NCBI GenBank assembly: GCA_902461815.1
Contig: CABPZE010000003.1
Coordinates: 62,001-126,000, forward strand
From: CAG-390 sp003523225
GTDB taxonomy: Bacteria; Bacillota; Clostridia; Oscillospirales; CAG-272
DNA length: 64,000 nucleotides
Direction of reading: 5' to 3'
Both the position numbers and the translations under genes were made by a program. Positions 34,936 through 42,868 of the stretch are shown here, one piece after another (positions within the stretch are counted from its first letter, which is position 1; every line of letters starts with the position of its first letter). The notes under the pieces are model-generated. The model did not search any database. It was given only the letters and a program-made list of their open reading frames with translations, and was not told where the DNA came from.

Positions 34936-35964
34936 ATGGCGACACTTAAAGATATTGCGGCGCTGGCAAAGGTGAATGTTTCCACCGTTTCAAAGGCGCT
35001 CAGGGGAAGCAGCGATATAAATACCGAAACCGCGTCACATATAAGGGAGCTTGCAATACAGCTGGGATATGAGCTTCCGCCTCCGATCTCCCCTGCCAAC
35101 GGTGAAAAGTATGAAAAGACCATAGGAGTGATCTTTCCGGAGCTTGCAAGCCAATACTATAACAGCATACTTTACGCATTCGACCGCCGCATGCAGGAGC
35201 AGGGCTACCGCATTGTTGTTTCACTGACCGAGTTTGACTGCAATCAGGAGATGACGGCAATAAAAGCCTTCCTGCGCGACGGCGTGTCCGGAATATTCCT
35301 GCTTACCGAAAGCACGTCACACATACATGAGATACGTCGTATCTTCAGAAAGACGCAAACGCCGCTCATGCTGGTGTGTACCGACAATGATATTGACTTC
35401 TGCGACTGCATAGGTATTAATCACACGATGGGCGCAGCTATCGCGGTGAATCACTTGATCGAGTTGGGGCACAGAAAGATCGCGTATATAGGCGAGCTGC
35501 ACACCGAAATACGCATGAACAGTTTTATCTCGACCATGAAGGAGCACGATCTGAGCCTTCCGGACAATTATATTGTAAATCTGCCAGAACGGTTTGAAGC
35601 CTGCGGCTACAAGGGAATGAAGCGGCTTTTGTCCGAACCGGACGTACCTACCGCGGTATTTGCGGCGTACGACAATATAGCATACGGAGCCATTCGCGCC
35701 ATACGCGAGGCAAATCTGCGTATACCTGAGGATATATCGGTAATAAGCATTGACGCAAATACAACGTCAGAATACCTCTTTCCGGCGCTGACAAGTATCA
35801 ATATGCCGACTCGGGATATAGGCGAGCTTGCCTCAGTGCTGCTGCGTAAGCGCCTGGAGGGACAGCACACCGACTCGTATCAGAGCGTGCGGCTCTGCCC
35901 CACCCTCAAGCTGTTTGAAAGCACCTGCCCACCCGCAGGGGCAGAGCCTGTCCCCGCACAATAA
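34936..35964 (+). CDS. LacI-family transcriptional regulator
   Basis: A 342-aa repressor-like protein. The N-terminal helix-turn-helix is standard (TLKDIAALAKVNVSTVSKAL, then a hinge helix ending QLGYELP near residue 50). A periplasmic-binding-protein-like effector domain follows (IGVIFPELASQYYNSIL, CIGINHTMGAAIAVNHLIELGHRKIAYIG, FAAYDNIAYGAIRAIREA, TSINMPTRDIGELA). It most likely controls the neighbouring sugar genes in response to a sugar or sugar phosphate. No perfect LacI operator is obvious near the promoters. Confidence 0.92.
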   Translation: MATLKDIAALAKVNVSTVSKALRGSSDINTETASHIRELAIQLGYELPPPISPANGEKYEKTIGVIFPELASQYYNSILYAFDRRMQEQGYRIVVSLTEFDCNQEMTAIKAFLRDGVSGIFLLTESTSHIHEIRRIFRKTQTPLMLVCTDNDIDFCDCIGINHTMGAAIAVNHLIELGHRKIAYIGELHTEIRMNSFISTMKEHDLSLPDNYIVNLPERFEACGYKGMKRLLSEPDVPTAVFAAYDNIAYGAIRAIREANLRIPEDISVISIDANTTSEYLFPALTSINMPTRDIGELASVLLRKRLEGQHTDSYQSVRLCPTLKLFESTCPPAGAEPVPAQ

Positions 35965-36095
35965 CAAAAAATTGCCCGGACGGATTCCATATCCGCCCGG
36001 GATTCCGTATCCGCCCGATGATCCGTCAAATATTGAACCGCAGACAGATATATATTCTTCCTACATATTTGCAAGGAACGAATTTTTTAAAAATG

Positions 36096-36128
36096 ACCTG
36101 GCTCCGTATTGGAATCAGGTGTTTTTTA
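36096..36128 (+). terminator. terminator after the LacI-family gene
   Basis: ACCTG and CAGGT close a hairpin with an inner TCC-GGA pair, followed by GTTTTTTATA. The 410-nt stretch from 35965 to 36287 otherwise shows a GC-rich inverted repeat with CCATATCCGCCCGG near 35985-36020 and a degenerate purine-rich GAAAAGTGAAGAGTGAAAA tract at 36220-36255; no gene. Confidence 0.7.
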
Positions 36129-36258
36129 TATCTCTCTGCGAAGCATACCGGACGTCTTTACGTCTTTAATATTCACTATTACTTACCGCTTTTCCAAGAT
36201 CCCGAATGCGCGGACGAGCGAAGAGTGGAAAGTGAAAAGTGAAGAGTGAAAAAGTAAA

Positions 36259-36284
36259 ATCCCGATTGCTAACGCAATCGGGAT
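36259..36284 (-). terminator. terminator of the tRNA transcript
   Basis: An 11-bp perfect stem ATCCCGATTGC with its complement and a 4-nt loop; on the minus strand it is followed by TTTACTTTTTC. Confidence 0.8.
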
Positions 36285-36287
36285 TTT

Positions 36288-36372
36288 TGGTGGGGGATGG
36301 TGGATTCGGACCACCGAAGTCAGTGACAACAGATTTACAGTCTGCCCCCTTTGGCCGCTCGGGAACGCTCCC
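36288..36372 (-). tRNA. tRNA-Tyr (GTA), acceptor stem with mismatches
   Basis: An 85-nt tRNA with anticodon GTA (CTGTAAA loop), a long variable arm, T arm GGTGG-TCCGAAT-CCACC and encoded CCA. The acceptor strands read GGGAGCG and ATCCCCC, which pair at only four of seven positions, so this copy may be degenerate or a hybrid of two tRNA genes. Confidence 0.8.
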
Positions 36373-36375
36373 GTA

Positions 36376-36450
36376 TGGAGCTGGTGAACGGAGTCGAACC
36401 ATCAACCTGCTGATTACAAATCAGCTGCTCTGCCATTGAGCCACACCAGC
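36376..36450 (-). tRNA. tRNA-Thr (TGT)
   Basis: A 75-nt tRNA with fully paired acceptor GCTGGTG/CACCAGC, anticodon TGT in CTGATTTGTAATCAG, discriminator T and encoded CCA. Only 3 nt separate it from the downstream tRNA-Tyr. Confidence 0.95.
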
Positions 36451-36480
36451 GTTTTGTCGCTTTCCGGTCGGACGGGTTAT

Positions 36481-36509
36481 ATTATATCAGATATCTGACC
36501 GTTTGTCAA
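36481..36509 (-). promoter_or_regulatory. consensus promoter for the tRNA pair
   Basis: On the minus strand TTGACA at 36509-36504, a 17-nt spacer ending TGA, and TATAAT at 36486-36481. Confidence 0.9.
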
Positions 36510-36539
36510 GTATTTTTTTGTTTTTTCGCAGATATTTTT

Positions 36540-36850
36540 CTGAATTTTTGCGCCGGCTCCGCTCTGCTCGGGCTATGTATAGAGGGGAGCTTTTTCTTCG
36601 CCCTCCACTGAAAATATGAACCCTTGCTCCACGGGTAAAACTGCTCCCGCCGAGCCGTGTAACCGCCATAGGAAACCCTGCCGAGCAAGGCGGAATCCTA
36701 TCGCCGGCTTTACTGCTCCCAGCGTCCCGCATCGCCCCGCGAGACAAGTCGATCGGGGGACGAAGGGGGAGGTCTGCAAACCACCGTCGAATCCTTATTT
36801 CGGACTCCTTGAAAGTAGTGTCGGTTCCGTTTGCGCGGTTATCACGCACT
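36540..36850 (-). other. unexplained GC-rich structured region, candidate noncoding RNA
   Basis: About 310 nt between the DUF1292 gene and the tRNA promoter. On the minus strand I see several local stems: GAGTCC with GGATTC, CCCCGA with TCGCGGGG, GATAGGA with TCCTATG, and GCCTTGCTCGGC, plus two copies of GGGAGCAGT. Both strands are open for 78-120 codons, but the translations are Arg/Ser/Gly or Arg/Pro/Cys-rich without family resemblance or a good ribosome site, so I do not call them genes. It lacks the hallmark motifs of RNase P RNA, SRP RNA and tmRNA. Confidence 0.4.
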
Positions 36851-36870
36851 AAGCAGGATGATCAACTTAA

Positions 36871-37185
36871 TTATTCCGCGTCGTAGTCGTATTCGGCGTC
36901 AAAAGCATCGTCAAAGGTCGCGGCAACACGGTCAAACTCCGCGTCGTCCTCGATCTCCACAAGCTCCTCTTCGCCGTCGGCATCCCTGACGCTCTTGAGG
37001 ATAATGTACTCGGAAAATCCGCCGTCCTCATCGGCAGATCCGGCGGGGATCAGTGCAAAATACTGCTGACCGTCCACCACGCAACCTCCGATAAGCTCAA
37101 ACTCTATCTCGTTATTGTTCTCGTCGAGCAGCGTGACGGTTTCCGCCTCAAACATCTCGTCGTTATTCTTCTTTTCGTTGTCCAT
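36871..37185 (-). CDS. DUF1292 family protein
   Basis: A 104-aa acidic protein of the DUF1292/YrzB type: ETVTLLDENNNEIEFELIG, DGQQYFALIPAG and YIILKSVRDADGEEELVEIEDD are the family core. It ends in an Asp/Glu/Tyr-rich tail. Function is unknown; members often sit near alaS-ruvX genes in Firmicutes, which is not the case here. Its promoter (TTGACA, 17 nt, TATAAT) is about 30 nt upstream. Confidence 0.93.
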   Translation of the reverse strand: MDNEKKNNDEMFEAETVTLLDENNNEIEFELIGGCVVDGQQYFALIPAGSADEDGGFSEYIILKSVRDADGEEELVEIEDDAEFDRVAATFDDAFDAEYDYDAE

Positions 37186-37214
37186 ATCTGTCTCCGTAAT
37201 ATCTTACTGACAAT

Positions 37215-37243
37215 ATTATATCCCATTCTGCGGGTCTTGTCAA
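37215..37243 (-). promoter_or_regulatory. consensus promoter for the DUF1292 gene
   Basis: TTGACA at 37243-37238 (minus strand), a 17-nt spacer and TATAAT at 37220-37215. Confidence 0.88.
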
Positions 37244-37289
37244 TGGAATTTTGTTGCTTTGAAGTTTTTGCTATTTTTTACATTGCGGC

Positions 37290-38483
37290 TCATTTACCGG
37301 AAACTCCGAGGTCAAGCACGCTTGAAAGAATATAGTTTGAAACAAACATTCCGTTCGAGGTGAAGCGATAACGCTCCCCATCAAAGGTGACAAAGCCGTC
37401 TTTTATGTATTCGTCAAGCAGTACGCCGTATTTTTCCTTGAAGGAAACGCCGAACCGCGCGTCAAAGTCACGCACGCATATGCCCTCCTCAAGTCTCATT
37501 CCCAGCATGACGTACTCATCCATGCTCTCGCGGGAGCGTATCTTGTCACAGCTTGCGATTATGTTGATATCCGAGCCTATTATCTCAAGCCCGTCGATAT
37601 AGTCGCGCACCACGCGGGTAGATGAAAATCTCTCACGTCCGAAATAGGAGTGCGCGCTGGCGCCAAGCCCCAGATATTCATCACAGTGCCAGTATTTCAG
37701 ATTGTGCTTTGACTCATACCCCGGAACAGAGAAATTGGATATCTCATACCGCTTGTAGCCGCGTGCATCAAGATAATCCACGGCGCGCATATACATATCG
37801 TACTCGGCGTCCTCTCCGGGCAGTGCAAGCGTTTCACGCCGGCGGGCAAAGGGAGTTCCGTCCTCGATCTTCAGCGCGTAAAGAGAGATATGCTCCGGCG
37901 CGCGGGAAGCGACAAAGGAAAGCGACTGCATAAAGGAATCGACATTCTGCTCCGGAATACCGTACATCAGGTCAATACTGATATTGTCAAATCCGGCGCG
38001 GCGCGCGTCGTTGAACGCCTGCTCCGACTCAGCCACGGTGTGAGTCCTGCCCAAAGCCTTAAGCTCGCCGGGAACGGCGCTCTGCATACCTATGCTCAGG
38101 CGGTTTACACCCAGGCGGCGCAGACGGCGAAGGTCCTCCAATTCCACGGTGGCAGGGTTAGCCTCGATAGAAAACTCGGCGTTCTTCTTCACCTTGAAGT
38201 TGCGGTAAACGCCCTCGATGATGCGCTGCAGGTGCGGCAGGTCAAGATATGTCGGCGTACCGCCGCCGATATATACCGAATCTATCTCATACGGCTTGCA
38301 TTTTTCCCGCCAGTCCTCCATCTGGAGCAGCAGCGCATCGGTGTAGTGCTCGACCACCGCCTTGTTGTTGGGTACAAAGGAGCAGAAGTCGCAGTACTCG
38401 CACTTGCTGCGGCAGAACGGAATGTGTATATAAAGTCCGAGAGGCTTTTTATCCTGCTTGCGAAAGATATCAGATATCGACAT
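37290..38483 (-). CDS. hemW: HemW-like radical SAM protein
   Basis: A 397-aa radical SAM protein of the HemN-like group, thought to act as a heme chaperone (HemW). The cluster-binding motif CRSKCEYCDF gives Cys24, Cys28 and Cys31, within GLYIHIPFC. SVYIGGGTPTYLD, EFSIEANPATVE, RLSIGMQS and FDNISIDLMYGIPEQ are typical. The start at 38483 follows AAAGGAAAAAC; a longer frame reaching into lepA is an artefact. It lies 37 nt downstream of lepA, the common Firmicutes order, though hrcA does not follow. Confidence 0.92.
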   Translation of the reverse strand: MSISDIFRKQDKKPLGLYIHIPFCRSKCEYCDFCSFVPNNKAVVEHYTDALLLQMEDWREKCKPYEIDSVYIGGGTPTYLDLPHLQRIIEGVYRNFKVKKNAEFSIEANPATVELEDLRRLRRLGVNRLSIGMQSAVPGELKALGRTHTVAESEQAFNDARRAGFDNISIDLMYGIPEQNVDSFMQSLSFVASRAPEHISLYALKIEDGTPFARRRETLALPGEDAEYDMYMRAVDYLDARGYKRYEISNFSVPGYESKHNLKYWHCDEYLGLGASAHSYFGRERFSSTRVVRDYIDGLEIIGSDINIIASCDKIRSRESMDEYVMLGMRLEEGICVRDFDARFGVSFKEKYGVLLDEYIKDGFVTFDGERYRFTSNGMFVSNYILSSVLDLGVSGK

Positions 38484-38520
38484 TTTGTTTTTCCTTTCGT
38501 TTTGAGATCTCCCCACACGC

Positions 38521-40341
38521 TTATTTGGTGTCGTCGCCCAGCTTGAGCACCGCCATGAACGCCTCGGGGGAGATCTGTACCGAGCCGAGACGGCGCATCT
38601 TCTTTTTTCCTTCCTTCTGCTTTTCAAGCAGCTTTTTCTTACGCGTGATATCGCCGCCGTAGCATTTGGCAAGCACGTCCTTGCGCATTGCCTTTACCGT
38701 CTCACGGGCGATTATTCTGGAGCCTATCGCCGCCTGTATCGGAATTTCAAAAAGCTGGCGCGGGATGTTGTCCTTAAGCCGCTCCGCTATCTTGCGGGCG
38801 CGGGCGTATGCCTTTTCCTCGTGAACTATGAAGGAAAGAGCGTCCACCTTTTCGCCGTTAAGGAGGAAGTCGAGCTTGCACAGCTTTGAATCCCGGTATT
38901 CAAGCAGCTCATAATCAAGCGACGCATACCCGCGCGAGCGGCTCTTGAGTGCGTCGAAAAAGTCATATATTATCTCATTGAGTGGCAGCTCGTAGTGCAG
39001 CTCGGCGCGCACCGAGTCAAGGTATTTCATATCAATGAACACCCCACGGCGATCCTGGCAAAGCTCCATAAGCCCGCCGACATACTCCACCGGAGTTATG
39101 ATATTTGCCTTGACGATAGGCTCGCGTGCAACCTCGATCTCATCCGGCTGAGGATACCCGGCGGGATTGTCGATACGCACCACCTGCCCGTTTTTCAGCT
39201 TTACCTCGTAAATAACGCTGGGCGCGGTGGTGATAAGGTCAAGATTGAATTCACGTTCAAGCCTTTCCTCGATTATCTCCATGTGAAGAAGCCCAAGGAA
39301 GCCGCAGCGGAAGCCAAATCCCAGCGCGATCGAGGTCTCCGGCTCGAAGGAAAGCGCCGCATCGTTGAGACGCAGCTTTTCAAGCGCGTCACGCAGATCT
39401 CCGTACCGCGCACCGTCCTCGGGATATATGCCGGCATACACCATCGGATGCACCGCCTTGAAGCCGGGCAGAGGCTCAAGCGCCGGGGACGCGGCAAGAG
39501 TTACCGTGTCTCCGACCTGCGTGTCGGCAACATTTTTGATAGAAGCGGTTATATAACCGACGTCTCCGGCAGAAAGCTGCTCCCGTTTCTGAAGTCCGAA
39601 AGGCTCCATGGTGCCCACCTCAACGACGTCAAAGACGCTTTTGGTGTTCATCATCAGTATACGGTCGCCCTCGCGAAGTGTTCCGTCCTTGACGCGGACG
39701 TAAACGACGACTCCGAGATAGCTGTCGTAATATGAATCGAATATAAGGCAGCGAAGCGGTGCGTCGGGGTCGCCCGTGGGCGAGGGAATATCCCGCACGA
39801 CAGCCTCAAGCACGCTTTCAATATTTATACCCATTTTTGCCGAGATCGCCGGACAGCCCTCGGCAGGTATGCCGATGACCTCCTCGATCTCATGGCGGCA
39901 GGCGTCGGGGTCGGCGGAGGGCAGGTCGATCTTGTTGACCACCGGAACTATCTCAAGTCCGGCGTCAACCGCAAGATATGCATTTGCAAGCGTCTGAGCC
40001 TCAATTCCCTGTGTTGCGTCCACCACAAGCAGTGCACCCTCACAGGCGTTGAGCGAGCGCGAGACCTCGTAGTTGAAGTCAACATGCCCGGGCGTGTCGA
40101 TGAGGTTCAGCTCGTACACCTCACCGTCCGGAGCCTTGTAATCAAGCCGGACGGCACGCGCTTTTATGGTTATTCCCCGTTCCCGCTCAAGCTCCATGTT
40201 GTCAAGCACCTGCTCCTCCATGTCGCGCTTGGCGACGGTTCCCGTAGCCTCAAGCAAACGGTCGGCAAGGGTGCTTTTGCCGTGATCGATATGAGCGATG
40301 ATAGAAAAATTCCTGATATGTGTGCGGTCGGTTCTCTCCAT
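38521..40341 (-). CDS. lepA: elongation factor 4 (LepA)
   Basis: A 606-aa ribosome-associated GTPase, full family length. The G domain begins IRNFSIIAHIDHGKSTLADR, with the DTPGHVDF G3 motif near residue 77 and NKIDLP G4 near 133. The LepA-specific C-terminal end (KCYGGDITRKKKLLEKQKEG, KKKMRRLGSVQIS) is present. It back-translocates or remodels stalled ribosomes. A promoter (TTGTGC, 17 nt, TATAAT) lies about 50 nt upstream. Confidence 0.97.
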   Translation of the reverse strand: MERTDRTHIRNFSIIAHIDHGKSTLADRLLEATGTVAKRDMEEQVLDNMELERERGITIKARAVRLDYKAPDGEVYELNLIDTPGHVDFNYEVSRSLNACEGALLVVDATQGIEAQTLANAYLAVDAGLEIVPVVNKIDLPSADPDACRHEIEEVIGIPAEGCPAISAKMGINIESVLEAVVRDIPSPTGDPDAPLRCLIFDSYYDSYLGVVVYVRVKDGTLREGDRILMMNTKSVFDVVEVGTMEPFGLQKREQLSAGDVGYITASIKNVADTQVGDTVTLAASPALEPLPGFKAVHPMVYAGIYPEDGARYGDLRDALEKLRLNDAALSFEPETSIALGFGFRCGFLGLLHMEIIEERLEREFNLDLITTAPSVIYEVKLKNGQVVRIDNPAGYPQPDEIEVAREPIVKANIITPVEYVGGLMELCQDRRGVFIDMKYLDSVRAELHYELPLNEIIYDFFDALKSRSRGYASLDYELLEYRDSKLCKLDFLLNGEKVDALSFIVHEEKAYARARKIAERLKDNIPRQLFEIPIQAAIGSRIIARETVKAMRKDVLAKCYGGDITRKKKLLEKQKEGKKKMRRLGSVQISPEAFMAVLKLGDDTK

Positions 40342-40388
40342 TAAGTCCCGGTGCCTTTCTTATGCTTAAAAAGTTTTTATCAATTTAT

Positions 40389-40417
40389 ATTATATAACAA
40401 ACCGCGTCTCAGCACAA
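40389..40417 (-). promoter_or_regulatory. promoter for lepA-hemW
   Basis: On the minus strand TTGTGC at 40417-40412, a 17-nt spacer and TATAAT at 40394-40389. Confidence 0.7.
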
Positions 40418-40522
40418 GAGGATATAAACATAATTTTGTAAACAATTGTTGGTTTCCGGCTTTATATTGCAATCGTATACATCCGCAAGACTGCATGTGT
40501 TTTGACCGCATGAACACATGTC

Positions 40523-40569
40523 GTCAGAAACAGATGCAGCCGCCCGGGGCGGCTGCATCTGTTTCTGAC
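40523..40569. repeat. perfect 47-nt palindrome
   Basis: Twenty-three bases (GTCAGAAACAGATGCAGCCGCCC) are described here by ends only: GTCAGAAACAG at the left, CTGTTTCTGAC at the right, centred on one G at 40546; all 23 pairs match. It lies 25 nt downstream of the SPFH gene (minus strand) and upstream of the lepA promoter. It could be an unusually long terminator stem, but no T tract follows. Confidence 0.9.
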
Positions 40570-40593
40570 ATATCGCCGGCAAGCGACGAAGAA

Positions 40594-42012
40594 TTACTTT
40601 ATGTCATTTTCGTTGAATCTGTCTCCGCACTCGGGGCAGAACTTCGGGGGATTCTTGGGATCCTCCGGCTCCCAGCCGCACTTGTCGCAGCGGTAAAGCG
40701 GCGCGTCGGCGGGCTTTTTCGCTCCGCACTCGGAGCAGAACTTGCCCTTGTTCACCGCTCCGCAGGAGCAGGTCCAGCCCTCGGTGTCTGCCGGCTTCGG
40801 CGAGCCGCACTCAGGGCAGAATTTACCCGTTGCAGTTGCTCCGCACTTGCACTTCCAGCCGTTTGCGGGCTTCGGCTCAGGCTTCTTTGCACCGCACTCG
40901 GGACAGAATTTGCCGTTCACTGTCGCGCCGCAGGCACATTTCCAGCCGCTTGCAGATGCTGCGGGAGCTGCCTGCTGCTGATTCTGCTGCTGTTGCTGAT
41001 TCTGCTGACCCATAGCGAACAGATTCTGCGCGTTCATGCCGCCGCCTGCGTTCATTGCCATGCCCATGCCCATAAAGCCCGTCATAGCTCCGGCGGAGTT
41101 TCCGGCGGCGGTCTTCATTGCGTCCGCCTGCGCGCCGACAAGCGTTGCCGCCGCCATGGTGGGATCGCGCATGATGGCGGTGCGCTGTGCCTGCTTTATC
41201 ATCTCCGCATCCTCGTCCGGCAGTGTGACAGAGCCAAGCGCCACGCTTACGACCTTAAGCCCGCGCAGCTCGCCCCACTTTGAGGACAGCGCATCGTTCA
41301 TCGCGTTTTCAAGGTCGGTGTTGTGTGTGACTATCTGGTTCGGTCTCAGCTCAAGCTCGGAGAGCTTTCCGAGCGCGGGCTGAAGTGCGCTGATAAACTC
41401 GGTCTTGAGCTGGCTGTCTATCTCACTGCGGGTGTATTCCGCCGAGACATTGCCGCACACGTTGGTGTAGAAAAGTATCGGGTCGGATATCTTGTAGGAG
41501 TATACGCCCGAGCAACGGAGCGACACGTCAATGTCAAGTCCGATCTTTGAGTCAACAACGCGGAAGGGCACGGGATTGGGTGTGCCGAACTTGTTGTCGA
41601 TTATCTCCTTGGTGTTGAAGTAATAAACTCTCTGATCCTTACCGGTGTCGCCGCCGTAGGTGAAGCGCTTGCCTATCGTCTTGAAGGTGTTGATTATGCT
41701 CTCGCCCAGCTTACCGGCGAAGATCGACGGCTCGGTCGAGCTGTCGTATGTAAACTCGCCCGGCTCGGCGCACACCTCGACTACCTTGCCCTGCTCGACA
41801 ATTATCATACACTGTCCGTCTGCCACGGCGATGCCCGAACCGTTCGATATGATATTGTCATTACCCTTTGTGTTTGACGAGCGTCCGCTTATCCGCTTCT
41901 GCCCCTTGGTCACCAGCACGTTTTTATCCAGCGCCTCGCAGTAGAAAAATTCCTTCCACTGGTCGGCAAGTGTTCCGCCCAGCGCACCTATTCCTGCTTT
42001 GATAAGTCCCAT
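40594..42012 (-). CDS. SPFH-domain protein with C-terminal zinc ribbons
   Basis: A 472-aa protein. Residues about 1-310 are an SPFH/band-7-like domain of the YdjI type (DQWKEFFYCEALDKNVLVTKG start, GVYSYKISDPILFYTNV, LRGLKVVSVALGSVTLPDE). A Gly/Met and Gln-rich linker (about 318-352) follows. Four zinc ribbons close the protein, three with WKCxCGAxxxGKFCPECG-like pattern and a last one RCDKCGWEPED-CPECG. There is no signal peptide. Likely a cytoplasmic membrane-associated scaffold. Its stop is close to the 47-nt palindrome. Confidence 0.9.
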   Translation of the reverse strand: MGLIKAGIGALGGTLADQWKEFFYCEALDKNVLVTKGQKRISGRSSNTKGNDNIISNGSGIAVADGQCMIIVEQGKVVEVCAEPGEFTYDSSTEPSIFAGKLGESIINTFKTIGKRFTYGGDTGKDQRVYYFNTKEIIDNKFGTPNPVPFRVVDSKIGLDIDVSLRCSGVYSYKISDPILFYTNVCGNVSAEYTRSEIDSQLKTEFISALQPALGKLSELELRPNQIVTHNTDLENAMNDALSSKWGELRGLKVVSVALGSVTLPDEDAEMIKQAQRTAIMRDPTMAAATLVGAQADAMKTAAGNSAGAMTGFMGMGMAMNAGGGMNAQNLFAMGQQNQQQQQNQQQAAPAASASGWKCACGATVNGKFCPECGAKKPEPKPANGWKCKCGATATGKFCPECGSPKPADTEGWTCSCGAVNKGKFCSECGAKKPADAPLYRCDKCGWEPEDPKNPPKFCPECGDRFNENDIK

Positions 42013-42068
42013 TTTGATCTCCCTTCGGTTTTACCTGAATCGGGTAAATATATTTTGATCCATTTATA

Positions 42069-42097
42069 ATGATACAATATTTTTTTCCGGTTGTCAA
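42069..42097 (-). promoter_or_regulatory. promoter for the SPFH gene
   Basis: TTGACA at 42097-42092 (minus strand), a 17-nt spacer and TATCAT at 42074-42069. Confidence 0.7.
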
Positions 42098-42150
42098 TAG
42101 TGATTTCGGACATCCATACAGCTGCCGGGATACAAAAAACGGGTCAAGCC

Positions 42151-42179
42151 TTGATTTTCGTATTAAATTGTATTATAAT
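42151..42179 (+). promoter_or_regulatory. promoter for the ECF S-component operon
   Basis: TTGATT at 42151-42156, a 17-nt spacer and TATAAT at 42174-42179. The 60-nt leader has one small TTCCGG/CCGGAA hairpin and no riboswitch that I recognise. Confidence 0.8.
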
Positions 42180-42244
42180 ATAGCCGCGTTCCGGCGCACG
42201 GCTCCGGAATAAAACATATACTTTAATAATAAGGAAGTCAAATC

Positions 42245-42868
42245 ATGTCCCGAACCAGAAAAACAAATGTCAAGAAGCTCGTACTCTGCGGCATCTTCAT
42301 CGCTATCATCATTGTCTTGACGGCAGTACCGTACACCGGGTACATCACCTATCTGCCGGGTGGGATAGCCATCACCACGCTGCATATACCGGTCATTCTC
42401 GGTGCTCTGTTTCTCGGCTGGAAATACGGCGCACTGCTTGGCGGAGTATGGGGCATTACCTGCGTTGTAAAGGCATTTCTCAACCCCGACCCGGCAAACG
42501 TCCCCTTCCAGAACCCGCTGGTCTCCGTCCTGCCCCGCATCATCGTCGGCGCTGTCGCGGCGCTGGTCTTTGCACTCTGCTCAGGTAAATTCGGAAAGCA
42601 GAAGGATAGATCCGGGCGCGGACTTCCGACTCCCGTCAGCGCCTGCATCGCGACAGTAGCCGGAACACTCACCAACACCCTGCTTGTGCTGACCGCCCTT
42701 CATCTTTTCGGTCACCTCGGAACCACCACAATAGCCGCCCTTTTCTCCACGGTGCTTATGACTCTTGTCGGCGTCAACGGTATAATAGAGCTTGCCGCTG
42801 CGGTGGTCATAGTGACCGCACTTTATTCCGCACTTGCCAAAACCTATCACGAGAGATTTGAAGCATGA
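42245..42868 (+). CDS. ECF transporter S component
   Basis: A 207-aa integral membrane protein with about six hydrophobic segments. KLVLCGIFIAIIIVLTAVP at the N-terminus, a Gly-rich GGIAITTLHIPVILGALFLG and WKYGALLGGVWGITC fit the substrate-binding S subunit of energy-coupling factor vitamin transporters. Substrate is not evident. No EcfA or EcfT gene is near, so it would share a general ECF module. A ribosome site AAGGAAG precedes it, and its stop overlaps the next start by 4 nt. Confidence 0.87.
   Translation: MSRTRKTNVKKLVLCGIFIAIIIVLTAVPYTGYITYLPGGIAITTLHIPVILGALFLGWKYGALLGGVWGITCVVKAFLNPDPANVPFQNPLVSVLPRIIVGAVAALVFALCSGKFGKQKDRSGRGLPTPVSACIATVAGTLTNTLLVLTALHLFGHLGTTTIAALFSTVLMTLVGVNGIIELAAAVVIVTALYSALAKTYHERFEA

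Noticed and set aside
35828..36169. 113-codon frame after the LacI gene with PYPPGIPYPPDDP
   Set aside because: Its first half overlaps the LacI gene out of frame and the Pro-rich part comes from a GC-rich inverted repeat.
36487..36849. 120-codon minus-strand frame between the tRNAs and DUF1292
   Set aside because: It runs through the tRNA promoter, is Arg/Ser/Gly-rich, lacks a ribosome site and the region folds strongly, so RNA or repeat is more likely.
36540..36850. tmRNA, RNase P RNA or SRP RNA
   Set aside because: GGATTCGACG resembles tmRNA, but there is no tRNA-like end or tag frame; conserved P4 and SRP motifs are missing.
38484..38672. 63-codon N-terminal extension of HemW
   Set aside because: It lies within lepA in another frame; the ATG at 38483 has AAAGGA and matches the family start.
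38995..39735. 246-codon plus-strand frame inside lepA
   Set aside because: lepA is unmistakable on the other strand; the translation is not protein-like.
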